Below are positions 44,524 through 44,921 of a stretch of 44,921 nt of DNA, one piece after another (position 1 is the first letter of the stretch; every line of letters starts with the position of its first letter). Made by a program: the position numbers and the translations under genes. This DNA comes from Prochlorococcus sp. AG-347-K15 (GTDB lineage Bacteria > Cyanobacteriota > Cyanobacteriia > PCC-6307 > Cyanobiaceae), in contig QCCC01000008.1 in the NCBI GenBank assembly GCA_003281415.1, forward strand, positions 1 through 44,921. Reading direction: 5' to 3'. A model generated the notes under the pieces. That model saw nothing but the letters and a program-made list of their open reading frames with translations, was not told the DNA's origin and ran no database searches.

Positions 44524-44921
44524 GTGATAGGGTTCATTTCTGAAAAACTACTTATCCCTATTCTGGATTTTTTCTACGGTTTAGTACCTAGTTATGGTTT
44601 AGCAATTGTTGCCTTAACAGTAGTTATAAGAATTGCACTTTTCCCTTTAAGCGCTGGGTCAATTAGAAGCGCAAGGAGAATGAAGATTGCCCAACCAGTA
44701 ATGCAAAAAAGGCAAGCAGAAATAAAATCTAAGTTTTCAGGTGATCCTAAGAAACAACAGGAAGAATTAGGAAAATTAATGAATGAGTTTGGCAGTCCAC
44801 TCGCAGGCTGTCTTCCTTTGATTGTACAAATGCCTGTATTATTTGCATTGTTTGCAACCTTAAGAGGTTCACCATTCGCTGATGTTCCCTACAACATAAA
44901 TCTTAAGGTCGTTCCCCAAGA
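44524..44921 (+). CDS. yidC: Membrane insertase YidC/Oxa1 (5' part; runs off window)
   Basis: Insertase for thylakoid and plasma-membrane proteins. Start GTG at 44524. The visible 132 residues show an N-terminal segment [31 protein letters not shown] in parts, then [21 protein letters not shown], a [27 protein letters not shown] cytoplasmic helix loop, and [20 protein letters not shown]. This matches the YidC core. The frame is open to the last base. Confidence 0.96.
   Translation, partial: MIGFISEKLLIPILDFFYGLVPSYGLAIVALTVVIRIALFPLSAGSIRSARRMKIAQPVMQKRQAEIKSKFSGDPKKQQEELGKLMNEFGSPLAGCLPLIVQMPVLFALFATLRGSPFADVPYNINLKVVPQ

Noticed and set aside
1-44921. CRISPR arrays, insertion sequences, prophage or toxin-antitoxin loci
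   Set aside because: Read for repeat-spacer patterns, transposase motifs and phage structural genes on both strands; none found.

Overview
The window is about 45 kb of AT-rich (roughly 30% G+C), densely packed genome from a marine picocyanobacterium, almost certainly a high-light-type Prochlorococcus. The reasons are: psbD-psbC, ycf4, ycf39 and petM are present; there is a divinyl-chlorophyll Pcb antenna gene; the NADPH thioredoxin reductase is fused to thioredoxin (NTRC); the transhydrogenase alpha subunit is split; and small conserved hypothetical genes sit in very short intergenic gaps. No gap without a gene exceeds 300 bases (the longest is about 260 bases, 7883-8142). I see no insertion sequences, CRISPR arrays or rRNA genes, and only one tRNA gene.

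Layout. (1) 1-2607, plus strand: the 3' part of cysS, then dxr. (2) 2694-7882, minus strand: an unusual four-gene cassette. In transcription order it holds an aspartate-carbamoyltransferase-like enzyme, an AsnB-type amidotransferase, an M20 N-carbamoyl-amino-acid/allantoate amidohydrolase and a DUF1028 protein. This is my best candidate for an undescribed system. (3) 8143-16724: a small 2Fe-2S-type protein, a YheT-like hydrolase, the pntA1-pntA2-pntB transhydrogenase operon, two hypothetical genes, NTRC, infA, a small hypothetical gene, ycf39 and petM. (4) 16818-24629: a hydrolase-ilvH pair, a cyclophilin lipoprotein and ycf4 on the minus strand, psbD-psbC, maf, then cobQ overlapping a small ferredoxin. 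(5) 24661-34941: rhomboid, a tRNA-Ser, and a stretch rich in iron-stress genes (idiA and piuC divergent, a porin, a pcb paralogue next to the flavodoxin isiB). Among them lie glyQ, DUF1824, a MIF homologue, a methyltransferase and several small hypothetical genes. (6) 35082-37711: a peroxiredoxin-like protein, SemiSWEET, an AEC carrier and small hypotheticals. (7) 37708-41571, minus strand: an ArnT/PMT-type glycosyltransferase, a GT4 glycosyltransferase resembling cyanobacterial pterin glucosyltransferase, and an EamA/DMT permease. (8) 41624-44921, plus strand: sppA, aroH, DUF2808, then the conserved rpmH-rnpA-PH domain-yidC run, with yidC cut by the window end.

How the genes work together. 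Most of the window is core photosynthetic, translation and cofactor machinery. Two parts look accessory. The first is the carbamoyl/amide cassette. By family, its enzymes could add a carbamoyl group, add an amide, remove a carbamoyl group and perhaps cleave an amide; the transcarbamylase keeps the carbamoyl-phosphate site but not the aspartate-specific R-x-Q motif, so its acceptor is probably not aspartate. The second is an isiA-isiB-like pairing of a Pcb paralogue with flavodoxin, near idiA and piuC, which suggests a local iron-limitation response.

Two genes (the cyclophilin lipoprotein and the AEC carrier) have clear N-terminal coding sequence upstream of any ATG/GTG/TTG. They either use non-standard starts or contain small sequence errors. 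All identifications come from reading motifs by eye; no database search was run.
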